A stretch of DNA of 64,000 bases from Pedobacter sandarakinus. Its GTDB lineage: Bacteria; Bacteroidota; Bacteroidia; Sphingobacteriales; Sphingobacteriaceae. Under the pieces are notes generated by a model, which saw only the letters and a list, made by a program, of their open reading frames with translations, did no database searches and was not told where the DNA came from. The stretch lies in contig NZ_JAPIVG010000001.1 in NCBI RefSeq assembly GCF_026240095.1, positions 310,001 through 374,000 of the forward strand, given 5' to 3'. Shown here piece by piece: positions 43,901-51,455 of this stretch (position 1 is its first letter; every line of letters begins with the position of its first letter). A program made the translations under genes and the position numbers.

Positions 43901-44086
43901 GCCATTGGTTTGCGTTAAACCTTTATTGCCTTCTTCAAGTATTACAGAAACACCCGGCACACCTTGATTTGATTCTTTATCAACTACGGTACCACTCACA
44001 ATTATAGATTTTTGTTGTGAATAAGCACTCACGCCAAATAGCATAAAGGCTATTAAAGTGACGTAAAAAAGTATATTTCTTTTCAT
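40937..44086 (-). CDS. SusC-like TonB-dependent transporter, second pair
   Basis: 1049 residues from the ATG at 44084-44086 (MKRNILFYVTLIAFMLFGVS); the frame reaching 44233 lies inside the previous gene and lacks a signal. Domains in order: signal, carboxypeptidase-regulatory-like domain (about 28-105, VSGTVVDKESNQGVPGVSVI), TonB-box region LDDVVIVAYQKRSK, plug (PLYIIDGVPLDADKA; ATSMYGSRGAYGVIIITTKR) and barrel ending PRTYNIGLNLELNTGN. It has no STN domain. A gap of 22 bases follows the DUF5007 gene. Unlike the first SusC of this operon it has a complete standard N-terminus. Confidence 0.93.
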   Translation of the reverse strand: MKRNILFYVTLIAFMLFGVSAYSQQKSIIVSGTVVDKESNQGVPGVSVILEEGNKGLTQTNGRGQFSVNAPIGGTLLFKFLGYNTQRVKVTGATNISVTITENKKELDDVVIVAYQKRSKQTTTGSSVSITADDIKDIPVSNPEQLLQGKVPGLNIQNNTGAPGFRGSVQVRGLSSLSITGSGNESFLQPTSPLYIIDGVPLDADKAAEFGFQTQGPGVSPLSLIPVEDIQDIQILKDAQATSMYGSRGAYGVIIITTKRGNSKVPRIRYTTNAFVNTPPKLRETLGGNSERQLKIQQIVVNAQNVNDLRRITNTSFLADSLNAYWNNSTDWQDVFFQTTYNQSHNLALDGGNPTFNYKANLGYFTEKGVIKNTGYDRYNLNMNMEFKPNDKFRFFGFINGSVGKQNKGDGLGFLQSGVAENGQASSLLPAPSFYQATGGVLSALQTLNNNNSRNIRANVEARYEFIPGLAATSTVSYDYTSDTESTFTPAAANGQFARLYDYVGRNYQLYNRNGITYAKTFGEKHNVFINTFNEIYKQGAQAGISRQARLPNDQLQGPVGSDAFNSRGGGVLSNYRNATIASFAGSLSYDFDKKYVAEFSYRLDGTSSSGLENPYSKNPSVGLRWNFNKENWLTDKKWLSYGSLRLTWGQNIVPTGNLQSIYGIYGLNGNFNNNTTIGINYDLIPNPNLKPTTTSQYNLGLDLGFFNDRLSVNFDTYFKKVDNLLFDRFLSNTTGFNKLASNDLGIANYGTELLVTVRPVKSKDFDLTLSVNGAVNRDVLLKLPAEYNGQFIKFDNSSYLQHIVYRVGRNTLSNYLRINQGVYSTDADVPVDPVTGRRYQSNGVFFLGGDPIIKDVNGDYVLDGRDYEVTGNSQPLFTGGLSANIRYKNWGLNVYGTFTADRTVLNNALADRIGIMRDPFSLKSVVPLNDLDIWRAPGDNAKYPYPYDYKRFDQIQPLRADQTLWAESGSYLKISNVTVSYMFNKKLISRIGLNNLRVYASTNNLITFSNYSGPNPENVTTLGRDISTGYPVPRTYNIGLNLELNTGN

Positions 44087-44108
44087 ATAAATTAGCTCTA
44101 AATAATTC

Positions 44109-45230
44109 CTATTCGCTTGCGAACTTTGGATTGTCTGTTTTGAAATGGAAAACGATTTCCCAATCTCCAGCTTTATAAATTGCGAAGTCGACACCGAAAC
44201 TCGCAATGGTACGTCCACCACCGAAAGCACCACGCGAATAGCTGATATTTACCTTAGCACGTGTACCACCTGTAGCGTAAAATGTTGGCACCTCTACTAA
44301 AGGAATTGGATAAGCTACATCGTACTGAACATATTCTGTTGTTTTCTGAACATTAAACCCATGGATCATTTTCTCCCAAACAGTTTCATTAAAAAAAGCT
44401 GGGTTAATGGCTACTGAATCTTTATTTAACACCTTAATTCTTAGCGAATGGCCATTGCCGCCTGTAAATGGCCTGATATACACCACCGCATCTTTCAAAT
44501 CGTTATTGCTTACTAAGTTTTTATTAGAGTTAGCGCCGATTACATTATTTAAAAACGGACGGATGTAATCTCTTAACTTTTTATCAAGAGGAAATTTTGG
44601 ATCGGGAGCAGGTAAGCCTGTAAATGCATTAAAGTCGTTAGATGGCTCGTAAGGTCTCTCTCTGTAAGGCCTAATTTGAAAATCTCTAACAAGTCTTTCG
44701 CCACCGGTATTTTTGATTTTTACATCGAAAAAACGGGTATCCTGCGCAAAATTAGTACTGTCTGTTGGCCTTGGGGTAATAAGCTGATTGGTAGAGGAAC
44801 CCCAAAACACAAACTGTCCTGATGAACGGATTTCGAAAAGCGAATGCTGTTCCAACTTCCGTTTGGCTTCGATTTCTGCCAAAGATGTTTCTAGCCCTGT
44901 GTATGGTGCAGTCCAGACATACGTTGGTACTTTCTGAAATACATCTGTAACTGGTCTACCATCTCCATATCTGGCATTTACAACTTCGAAGATGAATGGA
45001 GCAGTAGAGTTATCTGCATTGAAGCCCCCGATAAGTGTGTTTCTTCCGATAATGGGTTCCAGCACTTTATTGCTAAAATTAACATTGTTGCTTAAGTAGT
45101 CTTTTTCTGTCGGTAAATCAAAAATCTTTTTACATCCAGAGAAGAGTGCTATTGCAAGTAAAACAAAGATCAGTTCTTTTTTAAACTGTGCTTTAGTTAG
45201 TTTATTTGGTTTATTTTTAATGTAATACAT
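44109..45230 (-). CDS. DUF5007-type lipoprotein
   Basis: 373 residues. The only ATG before the signal is at 45228-45230; the signal is long, ending LLAIALFSGCKKIFDLP. The body has EKDYLSNNVNFSNKVLEPII, GGFNADNSTAPFIFEVVNAR and a C-terminal beta sandwich with VNISYSRGAFGGGRTIASFG. I associate this pattern with DUF5007, a family restricted to Bacteroidota gene sets of this kind; its function is not known. It lies 2 bases after the FAS1/discoidin gene, so translation is probably coupled. It sits between the two SusCD pairs. Confidence 0.72.
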   Translation of the reverse strand: MYYIKNKPNKLTKAQFKKELIFVLLAIALFSGCKKIFDLPTEKDYLSNNVNFSNKVLEPIIGRNTLIGGFNADNSTAPFIFEVVNARYGDGRPVTDVFQKVPTYVWTAPYTGLETSLAEIEAKRKLEQHSLFEIRSSGQFVFWGSSTNQLITPRPTDSTNFAQDTRFFDVKIKNTGGERLVRDFQIRPYRERPYEPSNDFNAFTGLPAPDPKFPLDKKLRDYIRPFLNNVIGANSNKNLVSNNDLKDAVVYIRPFTGGNGHSLRIKVLNKDSVAINPAFFNETVWEKMIHGFNVQKTTEYVQYDVAYPIPLVEVPTFYATGGTRAKVNISYSRGAFGGGRTIASFGVDFAIYKAGDWEIVFHFKTDNPKFASE

Positions 45231-45232
45231 GC

Positions 45233-46342
45233 TTATTTCGATTTATTGATTGTCCATTCTGCCAATTGGAAAAGAGAACCGTTTCTTAGCTCGGTAATGT
45301 TAATCCTGTAATATTTGTAAGCCACGGTATTTGAACATCTAAACACTTTTTGCTGATATCTTTGCTCGAAGAAGAAATTGCTCACACGGTGTAACTCTGT
45401 CCAGTTAATACCGTCTTGTGATGCTTCGTAGGTCCAAGCTTTTGGATCACGTTCTGGCGCATCATTTGCAGATATTAGTGTATAAACTGATGATACTTCT
45501 GGTGTTTTTAGCATAAACTGCATCGTTAAGAAACCGCCCAAATCGGCTAAAAACTTAGTATGATCATCTCCATCAATTACTTTTTTAGAACTTTCTCCAC
45601 TGGTTATCCCGCCACCATTTTCTCTATTGGATGAAAATGTACCACCTACGGTTACCATTAAATTTGGTGGAGGTGGAACAAAGGTTAACCTGGTAACGAA
45701 GCCATCGAAACCAAACACATGATCTGGTGCAACAACGTGAACCATACCATTTTTAGTTTTAATGTTATTTGATGCAGTTGTGGTTGTTGCCCAATTTCTG
45801 ATAAACTTGCTCTTCTTGGTGTTGCTAAACTCTATATATTCTGGTCCGGCACCAACTTCGCCAGATGCTGAACTTCTAATTGCTTTGGCATGCATCGGAT
45901 ACCCAACTTTTACACTTGTAAGGTTTGCACCATCCTGCAGTTTCAAAGAATCGGTAGGTTTAACACCTCTTATAATATAGTAAGAGGTCATGGTGTCTAG
46001 TTGCACACCATCTATATTCGCTAGAAACAACGGATCTTTATCGGTCTGTTTACGCAGTGTGTTAAGGTTGCGCAATGCAAGTTGAAAACTTGGGTTAGTT
46101 ACTGCAAACAGGGTAACATTACTATCAGTTAATGTACTTTTCAGCCCCATTCTGTCGATAGTAGCCAATAATGAATCGTAAACACCAGGCTTGCTTTTTA
46201 AATACTCGTAAGTATTTCCGGTAAATGGCTTAGCATCATTTTCTTCGTTATAATAGCCACCATTTTTTTTACATCCTTGATAAACAATAGCGAATAACAA
46301 TAGCACTGTTACTCCGCTAATAGATTTTAAATACCTTTTCAT
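45233..46342 (-). CDS. Fasciclin plus discoidin lipoprotein, first copy
   Basis: 369 residues with lipobox LLFAIVYQGCKKNG. An N-terminal FAS1 domain (about 35-205) has YEYLKSKPGVYDSLLATIDR, LTDSNVTLFAVTNPSFQLAL and KNGMVHVVAPDHVFGFDG. A C-terminal discoidin-like domain (about 225-369) has VIDGDDHTKFLADLGGF, ISANDAPERDPKAWTYEASQ and FQLAEWTINKSK. The C-terminal module is paralogous to that at 32935-33780. It lies 11 bases after susD. Cell-surface binding or adhesion is inferred from the two domain types. Confidence 0.87.
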   Translation of the reverse strand: MKRYLKSISGVTVLLLFAIVYQGCKKNGGYYNEENDAKPFTGNTYEYLKSKPGVYDSLLATIDRMGLKSTLTDSNVTLFAVTNPSFQLALRNLNTLRKQTDKDPLFLANIDGVQLDTMTSYYIIRGVKPTDSLKLQDGANLTSVKVGYPMHAKAIRSSASGEVGAGPEYIEFSNTKKSKFIRNWATTTTASNNIKTKNGMVHVVAPDHVFGFDGFVTRLTFVPPPPNLMVTVGGTFSSNRENGGGITSGESSKKVIDGDDHTKFLADLGGFLTMQFMLKTPEVSSVYTLISANDAPERDPKAWTYEASQDGINWTELHRVSNFFFEQRYQQKVFRCSNTVAYKYYRINITELRNGSLFQLAEWTINKSK

Positions 46343-46353
46343 ATGTCTATTTA

Positions 46354-47865
46354 TTATCGCCAGTAAGAATTTTGAGTTAATAAATTATTTTGAGATAGCA
46401 GTCTTCTTGAGATTGGCCAATAGATCCCACCGTTATTGATCAGCTGCATAAACTTGGCATCATTTTGTCTTATCTTGTTAAAACGAATCAAGTCGTACCA
46501 CCTTTGCCCTTCTCCTAATAATTCCCTGTGTCGCTCTTCAAAAATAATTTTAAGCACGTCATCGGTTGTTTTGTATGGAGATTCAGTACCTGTGGTAATC
46601 CTCCTGGTAACAACATTATTCAACTCTGTTAATGCACCAATCTGATCACCCAAAACCGATAAAGCCTCTGCTCTCAAGAGCACGATATCTTCCAGTCTTG
46701 TAAAGATGAGTGCACTGGTGAAATACCTGAAATTAGGATCGTTACCACCACCTTGAATAACCTTAATCTTACTAAAAATTGGATATTTTCCATTTAGGTT
46801 AGTGAAATACCTTTCGAACTTCGATTCTCCTAACGTATCTATGGCGAAGCGTTCATCGTTAGGCAGGGTAAAATATTTTAATATCGAATCTTTAGTTAGA
46901 TAAATATCTGGAATTGCTTTTGTTGTAAGGGGTTCTGCCAGGGTTAATTCTTCTAAATGGCCAGTTACGGAACCATCAATGTGGCCGTAATCTGAGTTGA
47001 AACCGAACATCTGACGGTTGTTCTTATTATAAAAGAAGCCGTTTGAGTTGCTAAGATCTTGTACACCTGTGTAACCGCCTCTACTTCTTCCGAAATTATC
47101 TTCAACAAATTTCGCATACTTGGCTACGTTAGAATAATCTCCATTCCAAGCAGCTAGATGGGCAAGCACGCCATATGCAGTTACTTTAGTGGCAAGAGCT
47201 CCGCCCCAACGGGTATTATCTGCATTGTAATAATCTCCCGGCTGTTGAATATCGCCACCGCTGTATACGAAAGGTAAATCTGTTGCTGCCTTTAACATTT
47301 CAGTTTCTGCCCAAGCCAATATTTTCGCTTGGCTTTCCCGAGGTTTATTTTCAAAGGTCCCCTCACTTGCAGTAGTTATGAATGGTACATCTCCCCAGAT
47401 ACGCACCATGTAAAAGTAAGCGAAGGCTCTTAAAAACCTGGCTTGCGCCATGTCGACAGTCATGTTGTTATCTGAATATCTTTTATCCGTTTGCTTAACA
47501 TGGCCAACATTTTCCAAGAAAACATTAGCACCATTAACGATTGCATAAAAGCGTGTCCAGTCTGATAATGATTCTAGAACCGGATAAGATGCATTAAGGT
47601 TATTGCTTAAAACGGCTTTTAAATCCTGTCTCTTCGGACTAGAGAATTCGCCCGGCCTTACGTCTCCGTAAATCCAATGTCCGTTGTTATCAGATAAGGC
47701 AGATCTTGTTAAAGCGTAAACACCTAAAATTCCAGCTCTGGCATCCTCTACGGTATTCCACATGTTCTTTTCGCCCACAACCCGAACAGAATCTGCATCT
47801 ATAGATTTATTACAACCTGTTGAGCACACTACCGAGAGTAAAATAAGGTATATTAAATTTTTCAT
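46354..47865 (-). CDS. SusD-like lipoprotein, first pair of the double-SusCD operon
   Basis: 503 residues from the ATG at 47863-47865 (MKNLIYLILLSVVCSTGCNK). SusD motifs: MAQARFLRAFAYFYMVRIWG in the core, TRLEDIVLLRAEALSVLGDQ, and IIFEERHRELLGEGQRWYDL followed by IRFNKIRQND. It ends WPISRRLLSQNNLLTQNSYW plus Arg, with the usual WPI motif. SusC ends 34 bases upstream. Sequence beyond the family core differs clearly from the second SusD, so the two pairs probably do not bind identical ligands. Confidence 0.92.
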   Translation of the reverse strand: MKNLIYLILLSVVCSTGCNKSIDADSVRVVGEKNMWNTVEDARAGILGVYALTRSALSDNNGHWIYGDVRPGEFSSPKRQDLKAVLSNNLNASYPVLESLSDWTRFYAIVNGANVFLENVGHVKQTDKRYSDNNMTVDMAQARFLRAFAYFYMVRIWGDVPFITTASEGTFENKPRESQAKILAWAETEMLKAATDLPFVYSGGDIQQPGDYYNADNTRWGGALATKVTAYGVLAHLAAWNGDYSNVAKYAKFVEDNFGRSRGGYTGVQDLSNSNGFFYNKNNRQMFGFNSDYGHIDGSVTGHLEELTLAEPLTTKAIPDIYLTKDSILKYFTLPNDERFAIDTLGESKFERYFTNLNGKYPIFSKIKVIQGGGNDPNFRYFTSALIFTRLEDIVLLRAEALSVLGDQIGALTELNNVVTRRITTGTESPYKTTDDVLKIIFEERHRELLGEGQRWYDLIRFNKIRQNDAKFMQLINNGGIYWPISRRLLSQNNLLTQNSYWR

Positions 47866-47899
47866 CGTCGTTGATGTTTTATAATCTCTTCTTTCCATA

Positions 47900-50800
47900 T
47901 TATAATTCCATTTTAACTCCTAAAGTATAAGTTCTTGGTATTGGCTGGCCGTAACCAGTATCGTAACCATCGTAGCTTACCAATTCTGGATCCTGACCAG
48001 TATATGGTGTGATAACAAATACATTATTTGCTGATGCATATACAAAAAGCTTATTCACTTTCATATTTTTCTTCTTAAGGAAAGCGCCCAAATCATATCC
48101 TACCGAAACTGAACGAAGTTTAAGAAATGATGCATTTTCTAGAAACAGATCCTGATCAACACGATAAGGAATTACGGTACTCCAAGGATTGTAAAGCGGG
48201 TATTTGGAATAGTCGCCACGTTTCTCCCAGAAAGTGATTTCCTTAATAGAGGTAATGTCTGTGTTACCTTCTCTGTTAATAAAATCGAAACGATTGGCCA
48301 TTTCCTGATTAATTAACTTCCTTCCGATATTGAAATATAGATTCGTATTTAAACTCCAGTTTCCGTATTTAAAAGCGTTGTTAAAACCGCCAGCTAAAAC
48401 AGGCATAGAATGTCCTTTTAATACTTTATCCTTTTCATCAATAATATTATCGCCATTTTGATCTTTCCATCGTGGATCTCCCGCCTTAAGCGCCGTGCCA
48501 TTGTACTTTATCGGTTGACCATTCACTACTGGAACCTGGCTATCTGCAGTATAAATTCCCTCATTTTCAAGCAGCCAATATTGATCTACCGGTGATCCTA
48601 CCTTAAAGAACCTGTTTCCAATTACAATTTCGTTTAATCCTCTTGGTAGCGCGGTAAGGTTATTTTGATTATGATTAAGATTTAGTGCGGTATTCCAAGA
48701 GAATTTGCTTTTTGAAATCACTTGTGCGCTCACTGTCAAATCAACACCTGTATTGGTTAATGCCATGCCACTTTCGATAGCTTGTTTATATCCATATTCT
48801 GCATACGATGGTATGCCCAATAACTGGTTTTTCTCTGCTTTAGTGTAGAAATCTACTGCCACATGCAAACGATTGTTAAGCATGGCTACATCAGCACCAA
48901 TATTTAATTGATCAGCATACGACCAAGGAATATCATAACCAACCCAACCAAAACTATAAGGACGAGTAAGTACACCAAAAGCATTATAACCAGGAACCGT
49001 TAAGTTACCTGTATAACCTACCGATGCGGTATATTGTGGACCTTGAGCATAGCTATCGTAAGTAAATGTGCGCCCAATTCTTCCCGCACTAACTCTAAAA
49101 ACTAAATCATTGATACTGGTTTCATCTCTTAAAAATTCATTTTTTAAGTTCCAGGCTGCAGAAACTGTTGGAGAGTAGAACCATCTCTTTGTTATCTGAG
49201 AGTTCGATGATCCATCTAAGCGCATAATTGCTGATAAAAAATACTTATCCTGAAAAGAATAATTTACTTTTCCATAGAATGATAAAAGATTATCAACTGT
49301 TTTATCTAGGAAGCGATAAGTTAATTCTTTAGGGAATGCAACTGGATTAAGATAATTCGGGTTATCCGCACCATCCTTTTTAGGATCAGAATCTAGCAAA
49401 TTAATCTTGATATAATCGTTTACGCCTTTGTATGCATATGCATTGCTATACTTATATAAATCCCACATCATCGATTGCCCAAGCTCGAAATGGAAATCGT
49501 GTGTAGAAGCAATGTTTAAATTATAGCTGGCCTTATTATCTAATAATAACCTTTGATTAAAACCATAATAGTTTGAAGCATAACTTGTTCCCTGCATTAA
49601 GGTTCTGGCGTAGAAAACATCACGATAGCCCTCATTGTAATCTACATTAAATGATGAGCTAACTTCTATCTTACCAATATTAGCCTGCAATTTGGCGTAA
49701 CCTTGGATACTGTTGGTTTTGTTATCATCAAAGCCTTTACTATGTTGGTCAAGGTAGCTAGCGTAATAATCTTTGTTAGGCGCAAGCGGGGCACTTAAAT
49801 CTGGAAAATAGTTCACCTGTGTATAGCGATCCCTTAATGTGCGGTTTCGTGTTCTATTTAACCTGTTACCATTAATCATGGCAGAGAAAAGCAACCATTT
49901 TACAGGTTTCATATTAATATTGAAAGTGGCACTGTAACGGTCTAAGCCGGTTCCATCAGCCACACCTTCGCTTTTCGTATTACCTAGAGCAAACCTGAAA
50001 TTGGCCCGGTCTGAACCACCTAACAAACCAACGTTAACACCATAAACCAATGCATTTCTGTAATATAAATCTGTCCAGTCTGATTTACCACTATATACAT
50101 TATTTAATGAGTCACTTAAATATACCGGATATACTTCGTCATCAGAATACCTTCCATTAGAGGTATATATATCATAAAAGCGCTGTCTGAATTCGTTTTC
50201 ATACCTACCGTTAATGGTGTTTACAGTTGGCTTCTGAACCATCCCGATGTAAGAATCGAAGCTTATTCTTCTGGCGATGCCATCTGGAGATTTCGATTTA
50301 AGTACAATTACACCGTTTACACCTCTTGGGCCATAAGTTGCAGTTGCAGCAAAATCGCTTAATACTTCTACTGACGCTATGTTATTAATGTCGATGCTGG
50401 TAAGCAAATTGGTTGCAGGGCCAATTCTATTAAAATCATACTGCTGAATATCGAATGCGAATGGGTGCTCTCCAATTAATGGAATCCCATCTAACACTAC
50501 CAACGGCTGCGAAGCATACACATCCTTTTTTGAAAGGAGAGGCATCGCTACACCCCTTAAAAACATATTTTGAATTGTGCCTGGTTCGCCTGACGGCTCC
50601 TGAACATATAGGCCTGCAAAATTACCTTTTAAATTCTGCTGTAATGAGATAGCTGGAAATAAAGAAAGTTCTGGCGTACTTTTCGCAACTCCGCCAGATA
50701 GCTTATTGTAGATAGTTTTTTGCTTAATTTTCTCCAGACTATCTTTCCTTGTAGAATCTTTCTCGCCGATTTTAATCTTGGTAGTATCCTGGTAAAGAAA

Positions 50801-50905
50801 ATGTCTGCCGTTTAGCGCTGTGCTGTTTGTGTTCTTCGCATAGCTTACTAAAACGTTTAACGTTAATGATGCAAAAAGCACATAACACACCCTTAAGTAT
50901 CGCAT
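47900..50905 (-). CDS. Atypical SusC-like transporter lacking the usual N-terminal extension
   Basis: 1001 residues. After the signal (MRYLRVCYVLFASLTLNVLV) the normal carboxypeptidase-regulatory-like domain and a DVVVIGYG-type TonB-box are absent. In their place is a short charged stretch, DTTKIKIGEKDSTRKDSLEK, leading straight to a plug with SQPLVVLDGIPLIGEHPFAF and ATATYGPRGVNGVIVLKSKS. The barrel looks complete and ends PRTYTLGVKMEL. SusC proteins without the extension exist, but a missing TonB-box raises the question of how it is energised. It is the first gene of the operon, about 135 bases downstream of a promoter candidate. Confidence 0.88.
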   Translation of the reverse strand: MRYLRVCYVLFASLTLNVLVSYAKNTNSTALNGRHFLYQDTTKIKIGEKDSTRKDSLEKIKQKTIYNKLSGGVAKSTPELSLFPAISLQQNLKGNFAGLYVQEPSGEPGTIQNMFLRGVAMPLLSKKDVYASQPLVVLDGIPLIGEHPFAFDIQQYDFNRIGPATNLLTSIDINNIASVEVLSDFAATATYGPRGVNGVIVLKSKSPDGIARRISFDSYIGMVQKPTVNTINGRYENEFRQRFYDIYTSNGRYSDDEVYPVYLSDSLNNVYSGKSDWTDLYYRNALVYGVNVGLLGGSDRANFRFALGNTKSEGVADGTGLDRYSATFNINMKPVKWLLFSAMINGNRLNRTRNRTLRDRYTQVNYFPDLSAPLAPNKDYYASYLDQHSKGFDDNKTNSIQGYAKLQANIGKIEVSSSFNVDYNEGYRDVFYARTLMQGTSYASNYYGFNQRLLLDNKASYNLNIASTHDFHFELGQSMMWDLYKYSNAYAYKGVNDYIKINLLDSDPKKDGADNPNYLNPVAFPKELTYRFLDKTVDNLLSFYGKVNYSFQDKYFLSAIMRLDGSSNSQITKRWFYSPTVSAAWNLKNEFLRDETSINDLVFRVSAGRIGRTFTYDSYAQGPQYTASVGYTGNLTVPGYNAFGVLTRPYSFGWVGYDIPWSYADQLNIGADVAMLNNRLHVAVDFYTKAEKNQLLGIPSYAEYGYKQAIESGMALTNTGVDLTVSAQVISKSKFSWNTALNLNHNQNNLTALPRGLNEIVIGNRFFKVGSPVDQYWLLENEGIYTADSQVPVVNGQPIKYNGTALKAGDPRWKDQNGDNIIDEKDKVLKGHSMPVLAGGFNNAFKYGNWSLNTNLYFNIGRKLINQEMANRFDFINREGNTDITSIKEITFWEKRGDYSKYPLYNPWSTVIPYRVDQDLFLENASFLKLRSVSVGYDLGAFLKKKNMKVNKLFVYASANNVFVITPYTGQDPELVSYDGYDTGYGQPIPRTYTLGVKMEL

Positions 50906-51455
50906 AGTTAATGGATCTTTTAAATGATAAAAAAATGATTTTTAGAACCTTATTTCGCCTGAATTATAGTAAGTGAATCGAAGGTTTGGTGGTAGTTAGT
51001 TTGGTTAGTAGAGTTAGTTATCATGAATTTTATATTTGGTTTATTCAAATCTAAATATACTAAATCGTTTTAACAAGAAAATATCATTTTTAGCATATTT
51101 TTATTGAAATAAGGGTATCATTATCATATCATTAACATAAATGTCATTTTAACATTTAATATTTAATATTTGGTCGATACAATGCTCATTTAGCGGCGAA
51201 TGATTTTATCATCGGAAGGTCAATTTATTAGAAATTCATAATAAATTCATGGAAATTATTCGAAACAAAGGGAAAACAGACGAAACCGTTATGAGGGTCT
51301 GTTGATTTTTGTCAACAGTCTAAAAGAGCGTTATTAATAATAATAAGAAGTGGTTTGGGCAGATGAAATTTTCCCCAATAAAATCTGGTATAAACGTTAG
51401 TTTTTACTGTTTCAATCGAGAGCTCGTTTACAGGACAAAATTCGTGATATCACGA
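50906..51455. other. Gene-free AT-rich region upstream of the double-SusCD operon
   Basis: I find no supportable gene in these 550 bases. They hold the promoter candidate at 51046-51077, a 9-bp inverted repeat AATTTATTA/TAATAAATT at 51222-51247, and a small hairpin GTTGAtttttGTCAAC near 51302-51317. No regulator gene (sigma, LacI, AraC or hybrid sensor) adjoins the operon here. Confidence 0.6.
51046..51077 (-). promoter_or_regulatory. Promoter candidate for the double-SusCD operon
   Basis: On the minus strand CTTG (51074-51077), a 20-base spacer and TAGATTTG (51046-51053), the latter a full match to TAnnTTTG. The leader to the susC ATG would be about 135 bases. Confidence 0.5.

Noticed and set aside
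43985..44233. N-terminal extension of the second SusC to 44233
   Set aside because: It lies inside the DUF5007 gene and has no signal; the ATG at 44086 begins a proper signal peptide.
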